A DNA stretch of 64,000 nt from Sambucus nigra (Eukaryota; Streptophyta; Magnoliopsida; Dipsacales; Adoxaceae): positions 532,800,017 through 532,864,016 of the forward strand of contig OX422211.1 in NCBI GenBank assembly GCA_949130495.1, given 5' to 3'. The position numbers and the translations under genes are program-made. Positions 13,425 to 25,300 of the stretch are shown piece after piece (within the stretch, counting starts at the first letter, position 1; the number at the start of each line of letters is the position of its first letter). The notes beneath the pieces are model-generated. The model was given only the letters and a program-made list of their open reading frames with translations, was not told the DNA's origin and searched no databases.

Positions 13425-13445
13425 AACCCCCGAACGTCCCAATGT
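13425..13445. repeat. satellite monomer lacking the first hairpin
   Basis: The sequence reads cgaacgtccc and then directly aatgtgactcg. Compared with neighbours, about 30 bp (consensus positions 10-40) are missing, which is exactly the GTGGG...CCCAC inverted repeat. Loss of a hairpin between short matching C runs is typical of replication slippage. Confidence 0.8.
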
Positions 13446-13999
13446 GACTCGTAGGAACTGACCCCGCAACCGCGGGTCTCCCGGTTTGAGATTACGACGG
13501 TAATTTTCATATATCTGGACTTATGCTTAAAAACATGGCGTTAGAGGGTGAGAACTCGAAATAGCCGCCGAACGTCGCCGTGGGTGGCACCAACACCTCC
13601 CACGGGACCAATATAACTCGTACGAACTAACCCCGCAGTCGCGGGTCTCTCGGTTTGAGAGTACGACGGTAATTTGCGTATTTTTGTACATAGGCTTAAA
13701 AACATGGCGTTAGTGGGTGAGAACTCGAAACATCCCCCGAACGTCCCCGTGGGTGGCACCAACACCTCCCACGGGACCAATGTAACTCGTATGAACTGAC
13801 CCCGCAGCCGCGGGTCTCCCGATTTGAGAGTACGATGGTAATTTGCATATTTCTAGACTTAGGCTTAAAAACATGGCGTTAGGGGGTAAGAACTAGAAAT
13901 AGCCCCCGAACGTCCCCGTGGGTGGCACCAACACCTCCCACGGGACCAATGTAACTCGTAGGAACAGATCCCGCAGTCGCGGGACTTCCGGTTTGAGAG

Positions 14000-16900
14000 T
14001 ATGACGGTAATTTGCATATTTCTAGACTTAGGCTTAAAAATATGGTGTTAGAGGGTGAGAACTAGATACAACCCCCGAACGTCCCGATGGGTGGCACCAA
14101 CACCTCCCACAAGACAAATGTGACTCGTAGGAACTGACCCCGCAGCCGCGGGTCTCCCGGTTTGAGAGTACGATGGTAATTTGAATATTTCTAGATTAAA
14201 AATATGGTGTTAGAGGGTGAAAACTCGAAACAGCCCTCTAACGGCCCCGTGGGTGGCACTAACACCTCTCACGGGACCAATGTAACTTGTAGGAACTGAT
14301 CCCGCAGCCATGCGACTCCCGGTTTGAGATATGGACGATAATTTATATATTTCTAGACTTTGGCTTAAAAACATGGCGTTAGAGGGTGAAAACTCGAAAC
14401 AGCCTCCGAACGACCCCGTGGGTGGCACCAACTCCTCCCACGGGACCAATGTAACTCGTAGGAACTGTTCCTGCAGCTGCGGGACTCCCGGTTTGAGAAT
14501 ACGACGGTAATTTGCATATTTCTAGACTTAGGCTTAAAAACATTGCGTTAGAGGGTGAGAACTCGAAACAGGCCCCGAACGTCCCCGTGGGTGGCACCAA
14601 CACCTCCCACAAGACCAATGTAACACGTAGGAACTCACACCGCAGTCGCGGGACTCCCGGTTTGAGAGTACGACATTAATTTACATATTTCTAGACTTAG
14701 GCTTAAAAACATGGTGTTAGAGGGTGAGAACTAGAAACAACCCCCGAACGTCCCCGTGGGTGCACCAACACCTCCCATGAGACCAATGTGACTCGTAGGA
14801 ACTGACCCCGCATCCGCGGGTCTCCCGGTTTGAGAGTAAGACGGTAATTTGCATATATCTGGACTTATGCTTAAAAACATGGCGTTAGAGGGTGAGAACT
14901 CGAAACAGCCCCCGAACGTCCCCGTGGGTGATACCAACACCTCCCACGGGACCAATGTAACTCGTACGAACTAACTCCGCAGTCGCGGGTCTCTCGATTT
15001 GAGCGTACGATGGTAATTTGCGTATTTCTGGACTTAGGCTTAAAAACATTGCATTAGAGGGTGAGAACTCAAAATAGCCCCCGTGGGTGGCTCCAACACC
15101 TCCCACGAGACCAATGTAACTCGTAGGAACTGACCCCGCAGCCGCGGGTCTCCCGGTTTGAGAGTACTATGGTAATTTGCATATTTCTAGACTTAGGCTT
15201 AAAAACATGGCGTTAGGGGGTGAGAACTAGAAATAGCCCCCGAACGCCCCCGTGGGTGGCACCAACACCTCCCACGGGACCAATGTAACTCGTAGGAACT
15301 GACCCCGCAGTCGCGGGACTCCCGGTTTGAGAGTACGACGGTAATATGCCTATTTCTAGACTTAGGCTTAAAAACATGTCGTTAGAGGGTGAGAACTAGA
15401 AACATCCCCCGAACGTCTCCGTGGGTAGCACCAACACCTCCCACAAGACCAATGTTACTCGTAGGAACTGACCCCGCAGCCGCGTATCTCCCGGTTTGAT
15501 AGTACGACGGTAATTTGAATATTTCTAGACTTAGGCTCAAAAACACGGCGTTAGATGGTGAAAACTCGAAACAAACCTCTAAAGTCCTTGTGGGTGGCAC
15601 CAACACCTCCCACGGGACCAATGTAACTCGTAGGAACTGACCTCGCTGCCGCGGGACTCCCGGTTTGATAATACGATGATAATTTGCATATTTCTAGGCT
15701 TAGGCCTAAAAACATGGCGTTAGAGGGTGAAAACTCGAAACAGACCCCGAACGGACCCGTGGGTGGCACCAACACCTCCCACGGGCCCAATGTAACTCGT
15801 AGGAACGGTCCCCGCTCTCACGGGACTTCTGGTTTGAGAATATGAGGGTAATTTGCATATTTCAAGACTTAGGCAAAACTTGGCGTTAGAGGGTGAAAAA
15901 TCGAAACAGCCCCCGAACGGCCCCGTGGGAAGCACCAACACCTCGCACGGGACAATTATAACTCGTAGGAACTGATCCCACAGCCGCGGGACTCCCGGTA
16001 TGAGAATACGACAATAATTTCCATATTTCTAGACTTAGGCTTAAAAACATGGCGTAAGAGGGTCAGAACTCGAAACAGCACCTGAACGTCCCCGTGGGTG
16101 GCACCAACACCTCCCACGGGATCAATGTAACTCGTAGGAACTGACCCCGCAGCCGCGGGTCTCCCGATTTGAGAGTACGATGGTAATGTGCATATTTCTA
16201 GACTTAGGCTCAAAAACATGGCGTTAGAGGGTGAGAACTCGAAACGACCCACGAACGTCCCCATGGGTGGCTCCAACACCTCCTACGGGATCAATGTAAC
16301 TCGTAGGAACTGACCACGCAGCCGCGGGTCTCCCGGTTTGAGAGTACGATGGTAATTTGCATATTTCTAGACTCAGGCTCAAAAACATGGCGTTAGAGGG
16401 TGAGAACTCAAAACGGCCCCCGAACGTCCCCGTGGTTGGCACCAACACCTCCCACGGGACCAATGTAGCTCGTAGAAAATGACCCCGCAACCGCGGGTAT
16501 CTCGGTTTGAGAGTACGATGTTAATTTGCATATTTCTGGACTTAGGCTTAAAAACATGGCGTTACAGGGTAAGAACTCGAAACAACCCCCGAACGTCCCC
16601 GTGGGTGCACCAACACCTCCCACGAAGCCAATGTGACTCGTAGGAACTGACCCCGCAACCGCGGGTCTCCCGGTTTGAGAGTACGACGGTAATTTGCATA
16701 TATTTGGACTTATGCTTAAAAACATGGCATTAGAGGGTGAGAACTAAAAATAGCCCCCGAACGTCGCCGTGGGTGGCACCAACACCTCCCACGGGACCAA
16801 TGTAACTCGTACGAACTAACCCCGCAGTCGCGGGTCTCTCGGTTTGAGAGTACGACGGTAATTTGCGTATTTTTGGACATAGGCTTAAAAACATGGCATT

Positions 16901-19780
16901 AGAGGGTGAGAACTCGAAACAGCCCCCGAACGTCCCTGTGGGTGGCACCAACACCTCCCACGGGAGCAATGTAACTCGTAAGAACTGACCCCGTAGCTGC
17001 GGGTCTCCCGGTTTGAGAGTACGATGGTAATTTGCATATTTCTAGACTTAGGCTTAAAAACATGGCGTTAGGGGGTGAGAACTAGAAATATCTCCCGAAC
17101 GTCCCCGTGGGTGGCACCAACACCTCCCACAGGACCAATGTAACTCGTAGGAACTGACCTCGCAGTTGCGGGACTCCCGGTTTTAGAGTACGACAGTAAT
17201 TTGCATATTTCTAGACTTAGGCTTTAAACAATGGCGTTAGAGGGTGAGAACTAGAAACAACCCCCGAACGTCCCCGTGGGTGGCACCAACACCTCCCACA
17301 AGACCAATGTGACTCGTAGGAACTGACCCCGCAGCCGCGGGTCTCCCGATTTGAGAGTACGATGGTAATTTGAATATTTCTAGACTTAGGTTTAAAAACA
17401 TGGCGTTAGAGGGTGAAAACTCGAAACAACCCTCTAACGGCCCCGTGGATGGCACCAACACCTCCCACGGGACCAATGTAACTCGTAGGAACTGATACCG
17501 CAGCCACGGGACTCCCGGTTTGAAATATCGACGATAATTTATATATTTCTAGACTTTGGCTTAAAAACATGGCGTTAGAGGGTGAAAACTCGAAAACAGC
17601 CCCCGAACGACCCCGTGGGTGGCACCAACTCCTCTCACGGGACCAATGTAACTCGTAGGAACTGTTCTTGCAGCCGTGGGACTCCCGGTTTGAGAATACG
17701 ACGGTAATTTGCATATTTCTAGACTTCGGCTTAAAAACATGGAGTTAGAGGGTGAGAACTCAAAACAGGCCCCGAACGTCCCCGTGGGTGGCACAAACAC
17801 CTCCCACGGGACCAATGCAACTCGTAGGAACTGACCCCGCAGTCGCGGGACTCCCGATTTGAGAGTACGATAGTAATTTACATATTTCTAGACTTAGGCT
17901 TAAAAACATGGCGTTAGAGGGTGAGAACTAGAAATAACCCCCGAACGTCCCCGTGGGTGCACCAACACCTCCCATGAGACCAATGTGACTCGTAGGAACT
18001 GTCCCCGCAGCCGCGGGTCTCCCGGTTTGAGAGTAAGACGGTAATTTGCATATATCTGGACTTATGCTTAAAAACTTGGCGTTAGAGGGTGAGAACTCGA
18101 AACATCCCCCGAACGTCCCCGTGGGTGACACCAACACCTCCCACGGGACCAATGTAACTCGTACGAACTAACTCCGCAATCGCGGGTCTCTCGACTTGAG
18201 AGTACGATGGTAATTTGCGTATTTTTGGATTTAGGCTTAAAAACATGGCGTTAGAAGGTGAGAACTCGAAACAGCCCCCGTGGGTGGCTCCAACACTTCG
18301 CACGAGACCAATGTAACTCGTAGGAACTGACCCCGCAGCCGCGGGTCTCCCGGTTTGAGAGTACTATGGTAATTTACATAATTGTAAACTTAGGCTTAAA
18401 AACATGGCGTTACGGGGTGAGAACTAGAAATAGACCCCGAACGTCCACGTGGGTGGCACCAACACCTCCCACGGGACCAATGTAACTGGTAGGAACTGAC
18501 CCTGCAGTCGCGGGACTCCCGGTTTGAGAGTACGACGGTAATTTGCCTATTTCTAGACTTAGGCTTAAAAACATGGCGTTAGAGGGAGAGAACTCGAAAC
18601 AACCCCCGAATGTCTCCGTGGGTAGCACCAACACCTCCCACAAGACCAATGTTACTCGTAGGAACTGACCCCGCAGCCGCGGGTCTCCCGGTTTGATAGT
18701 ACGACGGTAATTTGAATATTTCTAGACTTAGGCGCAAAAACACGGTGTTTGAGGGTGAAAACTCGAAACAACCCTCTAAAGTCCTTGTGCGTGGCAGCAA
18801 CACCTCCCACGGGACCAATGTAACTCGTAGGAACTGACCTCGCTGCCGCGGGACTCCCGGTTTGAGAATACGATGATAATTTGCATATTTCTAGGCTTAG
18901 GCCTAAAAACATGGCGTGAGAGGGTGAAAACTCGAAACAGACCCCGAACGGACCCGTGGGTGGCACCAACACCTCCCACGGGCCCAATGTAACTCGTAGG
19001 AACGGTCCCCGCTGCCACGGGACTTATGGTTTGAGAATATGAGGGTAATTTGCATATTTCAATACTTAGGCAAAACTTGGCGTTAGCGGGTGAAAAATCG
19101 AAACAACCCCCGAACGGCCCCGTGGGAAGCACCAACACCTCCCACGGGAAAATTGTAACTCGTAGGAACTGATCCCGCAGCCGCGGGACTCCCGGTATGA
19201 GAATACAACAATAATTTCCATATTTTTAGACTTAGGCTTAAAAACATGGCGTAAGAGGGTCAGAACTCGAAACAGCACCCGAACGTCCCCGTGGGTGGCA
19301 CCAACACCTCCCACGGGATCAATGTAACTCGTAGGAACTGACCCCGTAGCCGCGGGTCTCCCGATTTGAGAGTACGATGGTAATTTGTATATTTCTAGAC
19401 TTAGGCTAAAAAACATGGCGTTAGAGGGTGAGAACTCGAAACGGTCCCCGAACGTCCCCATGGGTGGCTCCAACACCTCCTACGGGATCAATGTAACTCG
19501 TAGGAACTGACCCCATAGATGCGGGTCTCCCAGTTTGAGAGTACGAAGGTAATTTGTATATTTCTAGACTTAGGCTAAAAAATATGGCGTTAGAGGGTGA
19601 GAACTCAAAACGGCCCCCGAACGTCCCCGTGGTTGGCACCAACACCTCCCACGGGACCAATGTAACTCGTAGAAAATGACCCCGCAACCGCGGGTCTCCC
19701 AGTTTGAGAGTACGATGTTAATTTGCATATTTCTGGACTTAGGCTTAAAAACATGGCGTTACAGGGTGAGAACTCGAAAT
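14000..19780 (-). repeat. HOR block with a 3,197-bp period (about 19 monomers)
   Basis: Monomers at 14731, 14885, 15382 and 16408 recur at 17928, 18082, 18579 and 19605, each 3,197 bp on. Shared rare features include the shortened C-type monomer (agcccccgtgggtggctcc at about 15077 and 18281), the M-type monomer (aggcaaaacttggcg at 15872 and 19069) and tgggtggctccaacacctcc at about 16264 and 19461. Homology runs from about 14.0-16.6 kb against 17.2-19.8 kb, then stops at about 16.58 kb, where the first copy switches to a B-type monomer and the second continues with a J-type monomer. Confidence 0.8.
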
Positions 19781-21445
19781 ATCCCCCGAACGTCCCCGTG
19801 GGTGGCACCAAGACCTCCCACGGGACCAATGTAACTCATAGGAACTGACCCTGCAGCCGCGGGTCTCCCGGTTTGAGAGTACGACGGTAATTTGCATATT
19901 TCTAGACTTAGACTAAAAAATATGGCGTTAGAGGGCGAGAACTCGAAACATCCCCCGAACGTCCCCGTGGGTGGCACCAACACCTCCCACGGGACCAATG
20001 TAACTCGTAGGAACTGACCCCGCAGCCGCGGGTCTCCCGGTTTGAGAGTATGATGGTAATTTGCATATTTCTAGACTTAGGCTTAAAAAAATGGCGTTAG
20101 GGGGTGAGAACTAGAAATAGCCCCCGAACATCCTCGTGGGTGGCACCAACACCTCCCACGGGACCAATGTAACTCGTAGGAACTGACCCCGCAGTCGCGG
20201 GACTCCCGGTTTCAGAGTACGACGGTAATTTGCATATTTCTAGACTTAGGCTTAAAGACATGGAGTTAGAGGGTGAGAACTCGAAAAAGGACTCGAACGT
20301 CCCCGTGGGTGGCACCAACACCTCCCACGGGACTAATGTAACTCGTAGGAACTGACCCCGCAGTCACGGGACTCCCGGTTTGAGAGTACAACAGTAATTT
20401 GCATATTTTTAGACTTAGGCTTAAAAACATGGCGTTAGAGGGTGAGAACTAGAAACAACCCCCGAACGTCCCCGTGGGTGCACCACCACCTCCCATGAGA
20501 CTAATGTGACTCGTAGGAACTGACCCCGCAGCCGCGGGTCTCCCGGTTTGAGAGTAAGACGGTAATTTGCATATTTCTGGACTTATGCTTAAAAACATGG
20601 TGTTAGAGGGTGAGAACTCGAAACAGCCCCCGAACGTCCCTGTGGGTGACACCAACACCTCCCACGGGACCAATGTAACTCGTACGAACTAACTCCGCAG
20701 TCGCGGGTCTCTCGATTTGAGAGTACGATGGTAATTTGTGTATTTATGGACTTAGGCTTAAAAACATGGCGTTAGAGGGTGAGAACTCGAAATAGCCCCC
20801 GAACGTCCCCGTGGGTGGCACCAACACCTCCCACGGGACCAATGTAACTCGTACGAACTAACCCCGCAGTCGTGGGTCTCTCGGTTTGAGAGTATGACGG
20901 TAATTTGCGTATTTTTGGACATAGGCTTAAAAACATGGCGTTAGAGGGTGAGAACTCGAAACAGCCCCCGAACGTCCCAGTGGGTGGCACCAACACCTCC
21001 CACGGGACCAATGTAACTCGTAGGAACTGACTACGCTGCCGCGGGTCTCCCGATTTGAGAGTACGATGGTAATTTGCATATTTCTAGACTTAGGCTTAAA
21101 AAAATGGCGTTAGGGGGTGAGAACTAGAAATAGCCCCCGAACATCCTCGTGGGTGGCACCAACACCTCCCACGGGACCAATGTAACTCGTAGGAACTGAC
21201 CCCGCAGTCGCGGGACTCCCGGTTTGAGAGTACGACGGTAATTTGCATATTTCTAGACTTAGGCTTAGAAACATGGCGTTAGAGGGAGAGAACTAGAAAC
21301 AACCCCCGAACGTCCAGGTGGGTGGCACCAACACCTCCCACAAGACCAATGTGACTCGTAGGAACTGACCCCGCAGCCGCGGGTCTCTCGGTTTGAGAGT
21401 ACGATGGTAATTTGAATATTTCTAGACTTAGGCTTAAAAACAGGG

Positions 21446-21481
21446 CGTTAGAGGGTGAAAACTCGAAACAGCCCTCTAACG
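21446..21481. repeat. E-subtype inverted repeat (10-bp arms)
   Basis: In E-type monomers the junction carries cgttagaggg (21446-21455) and ccctctaacg (21472-21481), a perfect 10-bp inverted repeat around a 16-nt loop. The left arm belongs to the common monomer; the right arm is the E-specific change of cccgaacgt to ctctaacgg. The same pair recurs in other E monomers (for example about 24655, 27710, 31870), and a shorter 8-bp version exists where the text is ccctctaaagt. Confidence 0.8.
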
Positions 21482-22327
21482 GCCCCGTGGGTGGCACCAA
21501 CACCTCCCACGGGACCAATGTAACTCGTAGGAACTGATCCAGCAGCCACGGGACTCCCGGTTTGAGATATCGACGATAATTCATATATTTCTAGAGTTTG
21601 GCATAAAAACATGGCGTTAGAGGGTGAAAACTCGAAACAGCCCCCGAACGACCCCGTGGGTGGCACCAACTCCTCCCACGAGACCAATGTAACTCGTAGG
21701 AATTGTTCCTGCAGCCGCGGGACTCCAGGTTTGAGAATACGAGGGTAATTTGCATATTTCTAGACTTAGGCTTAAAAACATTGCGTTAGAGGGTGAGAAC
21801 TCGACACAGGTCCCGAACGTCCCCGTGGGTGGCACCAACACCTCCCACGGGACCAATGTAACTCGTAGGAACTGACCCCGCAGTCGCGGGACTCCCGGTT
21901 TGAGAGTACGACAGTAATTTACATATTTCTAAACTTAGGCTTAAAAACATGGCGTTAGAGGGTGAGAACTAGAAACAACCCCCGAACGTCCCCGTGGGTG
22001 CACCAACACCTCCCATGCGACCAATGTGACTCGTAGGAACTGTCCCCGCAGCTGCGGGTCTCCCGATTTGACAGTAAGACGGTAATTTACATATATCTGG
22101 ACTTATGCTTAAAAACAAGGCGTTAGAGGGTGAGAACTCGAAACAGCCCCCGAACGTCCCCGTGGGTGACACCAACACCTCCCACGGGACCAATGTAACT
22201 CGTACGAACATACTCCGCAGTCGCGGGTCTCTCGATTTGAGAGTACGATGGTAATTTGCGTATTTCTGGACTTAGGCCTAAAAACATGGCGTTAGAGGGT
22301 GAGAACTCAAAATAGCCCCCGAACGTC

Positions 22328-22357
22328 CCCGTGGGAGGCACCAACACCTCCCACGGG
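22328..22357. repeat. perfect 11-bp inverted repeat (hairpin 1) in a satellite monomer
   Basis: The left arm cccgtgggagg (22328-22338) and right arm cctcccacggg (22347-22357) are perfect complements around an 8-nt loop, caccaaca. Most monomers have the same structure with one mismatch (gggtgg instead of gggagg). The HOR copy 3,209 bp on carries the same perfect form at 25537-25566. The structure is seen directly; whether it extrudes or folds in RNA is not known. Confidence 0.85.
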
Positions 22358-25300
22358 ACCAATGTAACTCGTACGAACTAACCCCGCAGTCGCGGGTCTC
22401 TCGGTTTTAGAGTACGACGGTAATTCGCATATTTTTGGATATAGGCTTAAAAACATGGCGTTAGAGGGTGAGAACTCGAAACAACCCCCGAACGTCCCCG
22501 TGGGTGGCACCAACACCTCCCACGGGACCAATGTAACTCGTAGGAACTGACCCCGCAGCCGCGGGTCTCCCGGTTTGAGAGTACGATGGTAATTTGCATA
22601 TTTCTAGACTTTGGCTTAAAAACATGGCGTTAGGGGGTGAGAACTAGAAATAGCCCCGAACGTTCCCGTGGGTGGCGCCAACACCTCCCACGGGACCAAT
22701 GTAACTCGTAGGAACTGACCCCGCAGTCGCGGGACTCCCGGTTTGAGAGTACGACGGTAATTTGCATATTTCTAGACTTAGGCTAAAAAACATGGTGTTA
22801 GAGGGTGAGAACTCAAAACGGCCCCCCGAACGTCCCCGTGGTTGGCACCAACACCTCCCACGGGACCAATGTAACTCGTAGGAAATGACCCCGCAATCGT
22901 GGGTCTCCCGATTTGAGAGTACGATGTTAATTTGCATATTTCTGGACTTAGGCTTAAAAACATGGCGTTAGAGGGTGAGAACTCGAAACAGCCCCCGAAC
23001 GTCCCCGTGGGTGGCACCAAGACCTCCCACGGGACGAATGTAACTCATAGGATCTGACCCTGCAGCCGTGGGTCTCCCGGTTTGAGAGTACGACGGTAAT
23101 ATGCATATTTCTAGACTTAGACTAAAAAACATGGCGTTAGAGGGTGAGAACTCGAAACATCCCCCGAACGTCCCCGTGGTTGGCACCAACACCTCCCACG
23201 GCACCAATGTAACTCGTACAAACTGACCCCGCCGCCGCGGGTCTCCCGGTTTGAGAGTACGATGGTAATTTGCATATTTCTAGACTTAGGTTTAAAAACA
23301 TGGCGTTAGAGGGTGAAAACTCGAAATAGCCCCCGAACGACCCCGTGGGTGGCACCAACTCCTCCCACGGGACCAATGTAACTCGTAGGAACTGTTCCTG
23401 CAGCCGTGGGACTCCCGATTTGAGAATACGACGGTAATTTACATATTTCTAGACTTAGGCTTAAAAACATGGCATTAGAGGGTGAGAACTCGAAACAGGC
23501 CCCGAACGTCCCCGTGGGTGGCACCAACACCTCCCAAGGGACCAATGTAACTCGTAGGAACTGACCCCGCAGTCACGGGACTCCCGGTTTGAGAGTACGA
23601 CAGTAATTTACATATTTTTAGACTTAGGCTTAAAAACATGGCGTTAGAGGGCGAGAACTAGAAACAACCCCCGAACGTCCCCGTGGGTGCACCACCACCT
23701 CCCATGAGACCAATGTGACTCGTAGGAACTGACCCTGCAGCCGCGGGTCTCCCGGTTTGAGAGAAAGACGGTAATTTGCATATATCTGGACTTATGCTTA
23801 AAAACATGCTGTTAGAGGGTGAGAACTCGAAACGTCCCCCGAACGTCCCCGTGGGTGACACCAACACCTCCCACGGGACCAATGTAACTCGTACGAACTA
23901 ACTCCGCAGTCGCGGGTCTCTCGATTTGAGAGTACGATGGCAATTTGCGTATTTCTGGACTTAGGCTTAAAAACATGGCGTTAGAGGGTGAGAACTCGAA
24001 ATAGCCCCCGAACGTCCCCGTGGGTGGCACCAACACCTCCCACGGAACCAATGTAACTCGTACGAACTAACCCCGCAGTCGCGGGTCTCTCGGTTTGAAT
24101 GTACGACTGTAATTTGCGTATTTTTGGACATAGGCTTAAAAACATGGCGTTAGAGGGTGAGAACTCGAAACAGCCCCCGAACGTCCCAGTGGGTGGCACC
24201 AACACCTCCCACGGGACCAATGTAACTCGTAGGAACTGACTACGCTGCCGCGGGTCTCCCGATTTGAGAGTACGATGGTAATTTGCATATTTCTAGACTT
24301 AGGCTTAAAAAAATGGCGTTAGGGGGTGAGAACTAGAAATAGCCCCCGAACATCCTCGTGGGTGGCACCAACACCTCCCACGGGACCAATGTAACTCGTA
24401 GGAACTGACCCCGCAGTCGCGGGACTCCCGGTTTGAGAGTACGACGGTAATTTGCATATTTCTAGACTTAGGCTTAGAAACATGGCGTTAGAGGGAGAGA
24501 ACTAGAAACAACCCCCGAACGTCCAGGTGGGTGGCACCAACACCTCCCACAAGACCAATGTGACTCGTAGGAACTGACCCCGCAGCCGCGGATCTCTCGG
24601 TTTGAGAGTACGATGGTAATTTGAATATTTCTAGACTTAGGCTTAAAAACAGGGCGTTAGAGGGTGAAAACTCGAAACAGCCCTCTAACGGCCCCGTCGG
24701 TGGCACCAACACCTCCCACGGGACCAATGTAACTCGTAGGAACTGATCCAGCAGCCACGGGACTCCCGGTTTGAGATATCGACGATAATTCATATATTTC
24801 TAGAGTTTGGCATAAAAACATGGCGTTAGAGGGTGAAAACTCGAAACAGCCCCCGAACGACCCCGTGGGTGGCACCAACTCCTCCCACGAGACCAATGTA
24901 ACTCGTAGGAATTGTTCCTGCAGCCGCGGGACTCCAGGTTTGAGAATATGAGGGTAATTTGCATATTTCTAGACTTAGGCTTAAAAACATTGCGTTAGAG
25001 GGTGAGAACTCGACACAGGTCCCGAACGTCCCCGTGGGTGGCCCCAACACCTCCCACGGGACCAATGTAACTCGTAGGAACTGACCCCGCAGTCGCGGGA
25101 CTCCCGGTTTGAGAGTACGACAGTAATTTACATATTTCTAAACTTAGGCTTAAAAACATGGCGTTAGAGGGTGAGAACTAGAAACAACCCCCGAACGTCC
25201 CCGTGGGTGCACCAACACCTCCCATGCGACCAATGTGACTCGTATGAACTGTCCTCGCAGCCGCGGGTCTCCCGATTTGAGAGTAAGACGGTAATTTACA

